A DNA stretch of 64,000 bases, from positions 1,240,001 through 1,304,000 of the forward strand of contig CP119310.1 of the NCBI GenBank assembly GCA_029203185.1, read 5' to 3'. Each line of letters starts with the position of its first letter. The first letter of the stretch is position 1. The notes under the pieces are model-generated. The model saw only the letters and a program-made list of their open reading frames with translations, did no database searches and had not been told where the DNA came from. Position numbers and translations under genes: made by a program. Source of the DNA: Candidatus Chryseobacterium colombiense (GTDB taxonomy: Bacteria > Bacteroidota > Bacteroidia > Flavobacteriales > Weeksellaceae). Below are positions 16,261 to 23,246 of this stretch, one piece after another.

Positions 16261-16680
16261 ATGACCATGAAATCACTTTTCGTTTTTCTTATTCTGTTTT
16301 GCGGAGCATTTCTTGGGAAATCTCAGCAGCTTGTATATAAACCTATCAATCCCGCCTTTGGGGGAGATACTTTTAACTACCAATGGCTATTGAGCTCTGC
16401 AAACGCTCAGAATCAATTTGATAACAATAAAAACAATTTGAACGATTTGCTAGGCAAAATGAATTCTATGGATAGTTTCAGTGAGAGTTTAAACAGACAA
16501 ATTCTCAGTCAATTATCACAGAAATTGTTTGAAAATCAATTTGGTAACGGTGAACTTAAACCCGGAAATTATCTTATAGGCTCCTTGTATGTACAAATTT
16601 CCAGCACAGCACAAGGACTGTTGATTAGTATTTTGGATACCAGTACGGGAGATCAATCTGAGATTGTGATTCCAAAATAA
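16261..16680 (+). CDS. csgF: CsgF curli assembly protein
   Basis: 139 residues (or two fewer from the ATG at 16267), signal peptide ending near GAFLGKSQQ. The mature N-terminus QLVYKPINPAFGGDTFNYQW and the following LLSSANAQNQF is the diagnostic CsgF segment that in E. coli inserts into the CsgG pore and forms a second constriction. The C-terminal GELKPGNYLIGSLYVQI ... STGDQSEIVIP also matches. Acts at the outer membrane exterior, linking CsgG to the nucleator. It starts 5 bp after csgE and is followed 21 bp later by csgG. Confidence 0.95.
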   Translation: MTMKSLFVFLILFCGAFLGKSQQLVYKPINPAFGGDTFNYQWLLSSANAQNQFDNNKNNLNDLLGKMNSMDSFSESLNRQILSQLSQKLFENQFGNGELKPGNYLIGSLYVQISSTAQGLLISILDTSTGDQSEIVIPK

Positions 16681-16701
16681 AAATAATAAAACTAATTTAC
16701 C

Positions 16702-18069
16702 ATGAGATTTTACATTTACATCAGAATTTTTTTCTGTGTAGCACTTTTAGGTGTTTCTATAGGATGCAGTTCTTTATTCGGACTTCCTTCTACCCCAGAA
16801 AAATCAACACTTGGCGAAAATACTCCTTACACAAAAGAGTTAAAAGATCTTATTCCGCCAAAAGAACGTATTGTAATAGGTGTCTATAAATTTAGAGATC
16901 AGACAGGTCAGTATAAACCATCCGAAAATGGGAATAATTGGAGCACGGCCGTACCTCAAGGTACCACAACAATTCTTATTAAAGCGTTGGAAGACAGCAA
17001 CTGGTTTATCCCTATAGAAAGAGAAAATATCGCCAACTTACTGAACGAAAGACAGATCATTCGATCTACACGTCAGGAATACCTGAAAGACACAGACAAA
17101 AATACTCAGACATTACCCCCACTTCTTTATGCAGGAATCCTTTTGGAAGGCGGGGTTATTTCATATGATAGCAATGTCATGACAGGAGGTTTAGGAGCCA
17201 GATATTTTGGAATAGGAGCATCTACACAATACAGACAAGACAGAATTACTATCTATCTGCGTGCAGTTTCTACTTTAAATGGAGAGATACTCAAAACAGT
17301 TTACACTTCAAAAACTATTCTTTCTACGAGTGTTAATGGCAGCTTTTTCAGATATATAGATACCGAAAGACTCTTGGAAGCCGAAGTTGGATTAACACAA
17401 AATGAACCTGTACAGCTTGCAGTGACAGAAGCGATCGAAAAAGCCGTAAAAGGATTAATTGTTGAAGGAGTAAGAGATAAAATATGGGGTAAAGCGGTAG
17501 ATGATAATACAGCCATTTATCAGCCTCTTATCAAAAGCTATGAAAACGAACAAAATGATAATCAGAACAGAGTGATTGGAAATAAATATCCTGCCGATTA
17601 CAGACAAAAGTTCGCTTTGTATGCCAATCTTGAAACACAAAAAGTAAAAGATGACTACATCAATTCTAAATTTAATCTGGGAGCTAAATTTGGTTTCAAA
17701 TACTTTATTAACCCCTATTTAAATATAGACTTTAGTGCTAGTGTTTTAACTCTAGAAAATCAAAATATTTTTTCCCGTACCTATTTTGCACCTGAAGTAA
17801 ACTTAGAATGTATCGTTTTGCCCCAGTATAAACTTACACCCTTTATTTATGGGGGAATCGGAGCCATGTATTCCGGTGTGAATCCTCAGTATAAAGGCCA
17901 GTTTGGTGGCGGATTAGAATATATGGCCGGAAAAAACTTCGGAATAAGAGCTTCTTCACAATATGATTTAGGATTTAAAGATGATTGGGACGGAATTGTG
18001 AATGGAAAAAGAAAAGACCAGGCTTTGCGATTTTCAATAGGAGTTAACTTTTACATTGGAAAAAAATAA
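16702..18069 (+). CDS. csgG: CsgG curli secretion channel with extra C-terminal beta-barrel domain
   Basis: 455 residues, against 277 in E. coli. Lipoprotein signal with ...GVSIGC. The CsgG part (~23-265) is clear: YTKELKDLIPPKERIVIGVY, KFRDQTGQYKPSENGNNWST, AVPQGTTTILIKALEDSNWF, PIERENIANLLNERQIIR, GGVISYDSNVMTGGLGARY, LTQNEPVQLAVTEAIEKAVK. A linker and about 165 further residues follow with alternating strands (LGAKFGFKYFINPYLNIDFS, PFIYGGIGAMYSGV, FGGGLEYMAGKNFGIRAS, FSIGVNFYIG) like an 8-stranded OmpA/OMP_b-brl barrel. CsgG forms the nonameric export pore, so nine small barrels would surround it. The extension is visible; its fold is inferred. Confidence 0.93.
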   Translation: MRFYIYIRIFFCVALLGVSIGCSSLFGLPSTPEKSTLGENTPYTKELKDLIPPKERIVIGVYKFRDQTGQYKPSENGNNWSTAVPQGTTTILIKALEDSNWFIPIERENIANLLNERQIIRSTRQEYLKDTDKNTQTLPPLLYAGILLEGGVISYDSNVMTGGLGARYFGIGASTQYRQDRITIYLRAVSTLNGEILKTVYTSKTILSTSVNGSFFRYIDTERLLEAEVGLTQNEPVQLAVTEAIEKAVKGLIVEGVRDKIWGKAVDDNTAIYQPLIKSYENEQNDNQNRVIGNKYPADYRQKFALYANLETQKVKDDYINSKFNLGAKFGFKYFINPYLNIDFSASVLTLENQNIFSRTYFAPEVNLECIVLPQYKLTPFIYGGIGAMYSGVNPQYKGQFGGGLEYMAGKNFGIRASSQYDLGFKDDWDGIVNGKRKDQALRFSIGVNFYIGKK

Positions 18070-18080
18070 AAACTTAAACT

Positions 18081-19592
18081 ATGAAAACTATATTTAGAAT
18101 TCTCAGTATACTCATCTTTTCAATTTTTCTTGTTTCTTGTAACGAAGATCTTATTGATCAGGTTCAATCTGGAACACTAAGAGGGAAAGTAGTGAAAAGA
18201 GGAACGAATGTGCCTATTGAAAACGTGAAAATCTTTACGGCACCCACCACAGAAACTGTTTTTAGTAAAGCAGACGGAACTTTTGAAATACCTAATATGC
18301 CTGTTGGAAATTATTCTGTAAAAGCTGAATTGAGTGGATATTTGACCACATTTCAGGCAGTCAACATTCAAAAAAAGGATCAGATTGTCACCGTTGCTTT
18401 TGAATTAGATGATGATAATTCGCTGAATACAGCACCTACAACACCACAATTACTCAGCCCTACAGACAACTCCGTCAATCAGCCTCTCACGGTAGAACTT
18501 ACCTGGAACTCTACAGATCCGGATACAGATGATGTACTAAAATATAATCTGACCATTAAAAATAATCTTGATACGAATGTGATTCAGGTCAATGATCTTA
18601 CGGCCAAGCATTATACACTTTCGAATCTTAAATTCGGAGTCAGCTATTTCTGGCAGGTTTCAGTTTCTGACGGAGTACATTCTCCGGTATTAAGTGCCAT
18701 CAGCAAATTTACCACCAATACAGTTCCACTTAATCGATATCATTATGTACAAAAACAGAATGGGAATTTATTCATTGTATCGAGTAATGAATTAGGAGTC
18801 AATTTCCAATTTACCAATTCATCTTATAACAGTTGGCGACCTAGAAAAAATAATAATGCAGGATTAATTGCATTCCTAAGAACCGAAGGAGGAAATACCC
18901 ATATTTATACAGCCAATCCAGATGGTTCTAATGTATTTAAAGTAACGACCGTTCCTGTTGCCGGATTTAACAACAACGAGTTGGATTTTTCTTGGAGTAC
19001 CAATGGACAGGAATTTCTCTACGCAAACTTTAATAAACTGTACAGAATAAATAAAGATGGTAGTGGTTTGAATTTAGTATACACCGCACCTTCCGGAACA
19101 ATGATTTCAGAATGTGACTGGAGCTATGACGGAAGCAAAATTGCATTAAAAACTAATAATGTGAATGGGTATAGTACGCAGATTTATATTATTGATATGT
19201 TGGGCAATACCTTAAAAACAATTTTATCGGGAACTTTAGGAGCTAGTGGCGGTCTCAATTTTTCAGTTGATGGAAACCGACTTTTGTATACCCGTGATAT
19301 GTCAGGATTTGAAGATGGAAGTGGTAATTACAGACAGTTGGATACAAGAATTTTTGTCTACGATTTTCTGACAAACACAACCTACGACGTATCTTCCAAA
19401 AGTGATAGACCTCAGGGAACAAATGATTTAGACCCTCGGTTCTCACCGAATAATGCACAAATTATTTTTATGAATACCTCTAATGATAATATTTCTCAGA
19501 AAAATGTAGTTGTAGTAGATTTGAACAGTGCCATGACTGATATGACAAGAACAATTCTCTTTACCAATGCAGAAATGCCGGATTACGAATAA
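18081..19592 (+). CDS. curli-linked lipoprotein: CarboxypepD_reg-like, FnIII-like and PD40 propeller domains
   Basis: 503 residues, last gene of the csg operon (11 bp after csgG). Lipoprotein signal (ILIFSIFLVSC). Residues ~33-110 are a carboxypeptidase-regulatory-like domain (GTLRGKVVKRGTNVPIENVK, SKADGTFEIPNMPVGNYSVK). Residues ~118-215 resemble a fibronectin-type domain (PTTPQLLSPTDNSVNQPLTV, FGVSYFWQVSVSDGVHSP). Residues ~220-500 hold TolB/PD40-type repeats (TANPDGSNVFKVTTV, YRINKDGSGLNLVYTAPSGT, DWSYDGSKIALKTNN, RFSPNNAQIIFMN). No enzymatic motif. It probably sits at the outer membrane and binds fibre subunits or glycan; this is inferred only from its place in the operon. Confidence 0.8.
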   Translation: MKTIFRILSILIFSIFLVSCNEDLIDQVQSGTLRGKVVKRGTNVPIENVKIFTAPTTETVFSKADGTFEIPNMPVGNYSVKAELSGYLTTFQAVNIQKKDQIVTVAFELDDDNSLNTAPTTPQLLSPTDNSVNQPLTVELTWNSTDPDTDDVLKYNLTIKNNLDTNVIQVNDLTAKHYTLSNLKFGVSYFWQVSVSDGVHSPVLSAISKFTTNTVPLNRYHYVQKQNGNLFIVSSNELGVNFQFTNSSYNSWRPRKNNNAGLIAFLRTEGGNTHIYTANPDGSNVFKVTTVPVAGFNNNELDFSWSTNGQEFLYANFNKLYRINKDGSGLNLVYTAPSGTMISECDWSYDGSKIALKTNNVNGYSTQIYIIDMLGNTLKTILSGTLGASGGLNFSVDGNRLLYTRDMSGFEDGSGNYRQLDTRIFVYDFLTNTTYDVSSKSDRPQGTNDLDPRFSPNNAQIIFMNTSNDNISQKNVVVVDLNSAMTDMTRTILFTNAEMPDYE

Positions 19593-19642
19593 GCATTTTT
19601 AAATAGTATAAAAGACTTACCTCAAAAAGTAGGTCATCAGCT

Positions 19643-19672
19643 AAAGCTCAGATTTTATTATCTGAGCTTTAA
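19643..19672 (+). terminator. terminator-like hairpin at the end of the csg operon
   Basis: AAAGCTCAGA and TCTGAGCTTT form a perfect 10-bp stem with an 8-nt loop, about 50 bp after the last csg stop; only short T tracts follow. Confidence 0.65.
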
Positions 19673-19721
19673 TTTTAGAAGAAAAATAGAAAATGATAAT
19701 ACATTACACGCCAATTCATAA

Positions 19722-19759
19722 AAATAAACACCAGATAAAACTTTATCTGGTGTTTATTT
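19722..19759. terminator. bidirectional terminator between csg operon and regulator
   Basis: AAATAAACACCAGATAAA and its exact complement TTTATCTGGTGTTTATTT lie back to back around an AC centre, with A/T tracts on both sides, between two convergent genes. Confidence 0.85.
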
Positions 19760-19780
19760 AAGAAATGATAATGTTGGTTA

Positions 19781-20431
19781 TTAGTCTATAATATGATTTT
19801 CAATCGCATATTTTACAACACCTACAGAATTTTTAACATTTAATTTCAATAAAATTCTTTTACGATGGGTTTCTACGGTATTTATACTTATAAAAAGTTT
19901 TTCGGAAATATCCTTACTGCTTAAGCCGTCACAAATTAATTTTAATATTTCCAGTTCGCGTTTAGTAAGCGGATCTTGAATATGAAGTCTTTGCTTTCTT
20001 TCATCTGTGTTCAAGAAGTTGATCATTTTTTCTTTCGCATAGTCACAAATATAAATTTCATTTAAAAGCAAAGCCTGTATAGATTTTAAAAACTCATCAT
20101 ATCTGCTGTTTTTATCGAGGTAGCTTTTTATCCCTTTATTAAACAGTTTCCTTATATCCATTATATCATAATTGTTTCCTATGATAATGATCTTTATAGC
20201 TTTATTATTCGTAGTAATTTTTTCTACATTTTTATAAAGATCTGTAAGCATAAGCATATTGGAACTGATCATTAAGAATTCGGGGGATTTGTCCTGAAGA
20301 TTTTCTTGAAGAGCTTCATTAGAATTACACAAATCAACCACACTAAAAAGGTTGCTCTGAGTCAGGAGTTTTGATAAACCTTCAGTATAAAGCATGGGCT
20401 CATCAAAAATTGTTAATCTTGGCTTCATCAT
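19781..20431 (-). CDS. LuxR/NarL-type regulator with degenerate receiver (CsgD-like candidate)
   Basis: 216 residues. The C-terminal ~65 residues (LTKRELEILKLICDGLSSKD, ISEKLFISINTVETHRKRIL) are a standard LuxR/GerE HTH. The N-terminal ~125 residues are receiver-like (MMKPRLTIFDEPMLYTEGLS at the start, KIIIIGNN, a KGIKSYLDK segment near position 99-107), but the phospho-acceptor position, normally in LMDxxMP, reads LMISSNML (~54-60), with Ser instead of Asp. Phosphorylation control is therefore unlikely. E. coli CsgD, the curli master regulator, likewise couples a LuxR HTH to an atypical receiver. Convergent to the csg operon, so a role in curli control is plausible but inferred. The next gene on its strand is over 300 bp upstream, so it has its own promoter. 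Confidence 0.85.
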   Translation of the reverse strand: MMKPRLTIFDEPMLYTEGLSKLLTQSNLFSVVDLCNSNEALQENLQDKSPEFLMISSNMLMLTDLYKNVEKITTNNKAIKIIIIGNNYDIMDIRKLFNKGIKSYLDKNSRYDEFLKSIQALLLNEIYICDYAKEKMINFLNTDERKQRLHIQDPLTKRELEILKLICDGLSSKDISEKLFISINTVETHRKRILLKLNVKNSVGVVKYAIENHIID

Positions 20432-20802
20432 GGTTTAGTTTTTTTCACATAGTAAATATACAAAAAAAAGCTCACCTTTTTAATTAAACAGCTAATTTAA
20501 TTCTGTTTTTATTGTTTTTTTGTTTTGTTTTTTAAATATTTTTTAAATATTCAATAAATAATTCTCTTTTTTTTGATTTGTATAAAAAAAATATGAGTTA
20601 TTATTTGATAAACCATTTATTGATAGGCTTTTTTGAAATATTTTTCAATTTAATTAACGTTTTAGTGATATGTAATTGTACATGGTGTATAAAAAGAGAG
20701 ACCATTAAAATAGTCCCTCTTTTATTTTCTTTTAACTTAAATATACCGCTACTCATTAAAAGACACAAAAAAACCGGCTCAAATAAGCCGGTAAAGAAAT
20801 TT
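20432..20802. other. AT-rich intergenic region with two hairpins
   Basis: Holds the promoter of the LuxR-type gene and, at 20692-20723, an imperfect 11-bp hairpin (AAAAGAGAGAC / GTCCCTCTTTT) with T tracts on both sides that could end transcripts either way. The plus-strand reading frame here has no signal of being a gene. Confidence 0.45.
20767..20792 (-). terminator. terminator of the histone H1-like gene
   Basis: ACCGGCT / AGCCGGT stem, 6-nt loop, then a T run on the minus strand, ~11 bp after the stop at 20803. Confidence 0.85.
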
Positions 20803-20979
20803 TTATTTTTTAGATTCTTCAACAGAAACTTTTCTGAAATCTTTGAACAGTTTGCTCAATTCCAAAGCTGCTTTACGAGCTCTAGTCCCAGCTGCTTTGT
20901 TTCCTTTCTCAGCTTGTTGGTTAGCTTCAGTTGTAAAAGTTTCGAATTCCGCGTTGATTTTTTCAATTAGTTCTTTCAT
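20803..20979 (-). CDS. histone H1-like small basic protein
   Basis: 58 residues. MKELIEKINAEFETFTTEAN is followed by QQAEKGNKAAGTRARKAAL and ELSKLFKDFRKVSVEESKK. This is the small histone H1-like (Hc1-related) protein common in Bacteroidota, helical, with a Lys/Arg/Ala-rich middle; it is thought to bind DNA in the nucleoid. It has a -7 element (TATATTTG) 20 nt upstream and a good terminator, so it is a monocistronic, probably well-expressed gene. The plus-strand frame over the same bases is only its shadow. Confidence 0.88.
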   Translation of the reverse strand: MKELIEKINAEFETFTTEANQQAEKGNKAAGTRARKAALELSKLFKDFRKVSVEESKK

Positions 20980-20999
20980 GTATTTAAAATTTTAGGCTG

Positions 21000-21007
21000 C
21001 AAATATA
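21000..21007 (-). promoter_or_regulatory. -7 promoter element of the histone H1-like gene
   Basis: The minus strand reads TATATTTG, a full TAnnTTTG match, 20 nt before the ATG at 20979. Confidence 0.6.
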
Positions 21008-21193
21008 GGTTTTCAGGTGATTCTAGCCTAATTGTGAAGAAAAAAATTGTGAGAATTAATGAATAATTGATAATGTTAATTTGAAATTGCACAAATTGTT
21101 GCCTTTTTTAAATCAAACCCTCTTTATCCAAGATTAAAAACAATATTAAAAAAAAGAAAGAACTACTGACAGACTCATGTCACAATCCCCTTC

Positions 21194-21201
21194 TATTTTT
21201 G
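21194..21201 (+). promoter_or_regulatory. -7 promoter element of the VOC gene
   Basis: TATTTTTG, 24 nt before the ATG at 21226. Confidence 0.5.
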
Positions 21202-21225
21202 TCTTACAATTTTAAAATTAAAAAA

Positions 21226-21633
21226 ATGAAGTTAGTATCAACACGTATTATTACAGCCAATGTAGAAAGCCTAATCCGGTTTTATGAAAAAATAACAGGG
21301 ATTCACGCCATTCAATATACTCCTGATTTCGCAGAATTGAAAACAGCAACAGCAACAATTGCTATCGGAAGTATTAATACTCTACAATTTTTCGGAGGAG
21401 AGAGCGTGGCAAGACCTGCAGACAATAAAACGGCCATCATAGAATTTTGGGTTGATGACGTAGACAATGAATTTGAACGTTTAAAAACCTACTTATCATC
21501 TTCTGTAGTGCAGGAGCCTACCACAATGCCTTGGGGAAACAGATCATTATTATTCAGAGATCCTGACGGAAATTTGATTAATTTTTTTACGCCTGTTGCC
21601 AAGGAAGCAGTAGAAAAGTTTGCTGCAGAATAA
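21226..21633 (+). CDS. VOC-family (glyoxalase/bleomycin-resistance fold) protein
   Basis: 135 residues from the ATG at 21226, just downstream of a -7 element that rules out the in-frame ATG at 21199. It shows the paired beta-alpha-beta-beta-beta layout: MKLVSTRIITANVESLIRFY at the start and RSLLFRDPDGNLINFFTPV near the end, the latter with the usual Glu metal ligand replaced by Asn (NLINFF). With that ligand missing, metal-dependent catalysis is doubtful. Cytosolic; no signal peptide. It stands alone between the H1-like gene and the pectin locus. Substrate unknown. Confidence 0.85.
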   Translation: MKLVSTRIITANVESLIRFYEKITGIHAIQYTPDFAELKTATATIAIGSINTLQFFGGESVARPADNKTAIIEFWVDDVDNEFERLKTYLSSSVVQEPTTMPWGNRSLLFRDPDGNLINFFTPVAKEAVEKFAAE

Positions 21634-21757
21634 GCAACCTATTAGGAATACCTTTAATAAGAATCGTCTTAATTTTAAGGCGATTTTTATTTTATACTAT
21701 CGATTTAAAATTTCACTATTTCTCATAAACCTTAAAATATTTTTACTTTGCCGACAG

Positions 21758-21766
21758 TGCAGGATA
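21758..21766 (+). promoter_or_regulatory. TGCAGGATA motif upstream of the GH28 operon
   Basis: TGCAGGATA lies 76 bp before the GH28 ATG. The same word in the same orientation relative to the gene precedes susC, and close variants precede the minus-strand GH28 operon and the aldolase gene. Candidate activator site; inference. Confidence 0.45.
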
Positions 21767-21841
21767 ATTTTTAAACATAATTGGTTTAGATTGCGATACA
21801 TAAAGGAAAATAGCTGCAATAGCCTCTTAAAACCTGACCTT

Positions 21842-23245
21842 ATGAAAAAATATGCCTTATTCTTTTTACTCTTAGCATTATCGGTACCGTTTTCGGCTCA
21901 ATATAAACCCTGGACTTCCGCACAGCAGCCTTTAAAAGAAATTGAAGCGCTCAAACAGCAGATTGTGAAGCCCAATTTTAGAAAAAAAGATTACCTCATC
22001 ACAGATTTTGGAGCCATTGGAGATGGAAAAACCAAAAATACCGAAGCATTTAAGAAAGCGATTGAAAAATGCAATGCAGAAGGTGGCGGAAGAGTCGTAG
22101 TGCCTAAAGGTATTTTTTTAACCGGGGCTATCTATTTAAAAAGTAATGTCAATCTTTATGTAAGCAAAGACGCTACCATTCTGTTCAGCCAGGACAGCAA
22201 CGACTACCCTATCGTTTTCACGAGATGGGAAGGGATGGAATGCATGAACTATTCCTCCTTAATCTATGCTTATGAAGAAGAAAATATTGCCGTAACCGGA
22301 GAAGGAACATTGGATGGAAATGCAGATATGGACAACTGGTGGTTTTGGTGCGGTGCCGCAAAATATGGCTATAACGAATCCCGTTCGGGAAGACAAAATC
22401 CGGCACGTGCAAAACTTCACGAATATATGGCGCAGAGAAAACCTGCAAAAGAAAGAATTTTTGGTGACGGACATTATTTAAGACCCAATTTTGTGCAGCC
22501 TTACCGATGCAAAAACTTCTGGATGGCAGATGTCTTGGTTAAAAACTCCCCGATGTGGAATCTGAATCCTGTTCTGTGCGAAAATGTATTGATCGAAAGG
22601 GTAAAAGTAATCAGTCACGGCCCGAATAATGATGGGTGCGATCCCGAAGCCTGCAAAAATGTATGGATCACAGACTGCTATTTTGATACCGGAGATGACT
22701 GTATCGCCATTAAATCAGGAAGAGATGAAGACGGAAGAGATATCGGAAGACCGGCCGAAAATCATATCATAGAAAATTGCGAAATGAAAGACGGTCACGG
22801 AGGAGTGGTAATTGGAAGTGAAATTGCAGGAGGCGCCAAAAACATTTACGCGATTGGCAATATCATGGACAGTAAAAATCTGGAAAGGGCTTTAAGAATC
22901 AAAACCAGCTCAAGCCGTGGCGGAATCATCGAAAATGTATTTTTTTACAATACCAAAGTAGGCGCTTACAAAGAAGCAGCGGTCCGTTTCAATATGCATT
23001 ATGAAAAACCCGGTAACTTTATTCCTACCATCAGAAATATCTGGGTGGAAAACCTGACGGTTGAAAAAGGAGGAAAATATGCTGTATTCTCCGATGCTTA
23101 TGAATCTTCTCCGGTCACCGATTTTACGATGATCAATTCTAAAATGAACGGTATCGAGATTCCGTATAAAGTGGATTATTTGAAAAATGTCACATTGAAA
23201 AACGTAAGTGTAAACGGAAAACCTTTAACCGAGCTAAAGCCTTAA
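21842..23245 (+). CDS. secreted GH28 family glycoside hydrolase (exo-galacturonidase type)
   Basis: 467 residues from the ATG at 21842, chosen because the signal peptide MKKYALFFLLLALSVPFSAQ starts there; the frame stays open upstream to 21620. Right-handed beta-helix with all GH28 motifs: NNDGCDPEAC (~261), GDDCIAIKSG (~283), GHGGVVIGSE (~318) and RALRIKT (~345). The N-terminal DYLITDFGAIGDGKTKNTEA is the usual pectinase start. It should remove galacturonate from RG-I or homogalacturonan ends in the periplasm. First gene of the plus-strand arm, one base before the DUF4450-like gene. Confidence 0.95.
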   Translation: MKKYALFFLLLALSVPFSAQYKPWTSAQQPLKEIEALKQQIVKPNFRKKDYLITDFGAIGDGKTKNTEAFKKAIEKCNAEGGGRVVVPKGIFLTGAIYLKSNVNLYVSKDATILFSQDSNDYPIVFTRWEGMECMNYSSLIYAYEEENIAVTGEGTLDGNADMDNWWFWCGAAKYGYNESRSGRQNPARAKLHEYMAQRKPAKERIFGDGHYLRPNFVQPYRCKNFWMADVLVKNSPMWNLNPVLCENVLIERVKVISHGPNNDGCDPEACKNVWITDCYFDTGDDCIAIKSGRDEDGRDIGRPAENHIIENCEMKDGHGGVVIGSEIAGGAKNIYAIGNIMDSKNLERALRIKTSSSRGGIIENVFFYNTKVGAYKEAAVRFNMHYEKPGNFIPTIRNIWVENLTVEKGGKYAVFSDAYESSPVTDFTMINSKMNGIEIPYKVDYLKNVTLKNVSVNGKPLTELKP

Positions 23246-23246
23246 A

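Noticed and set aside
20578..20970. 130-codon plus-strand frame
   Set aside because: Its second half is opposite the histone H1-like gene and its first half is low-complexity AT-rich DNA with terminator hairpins.
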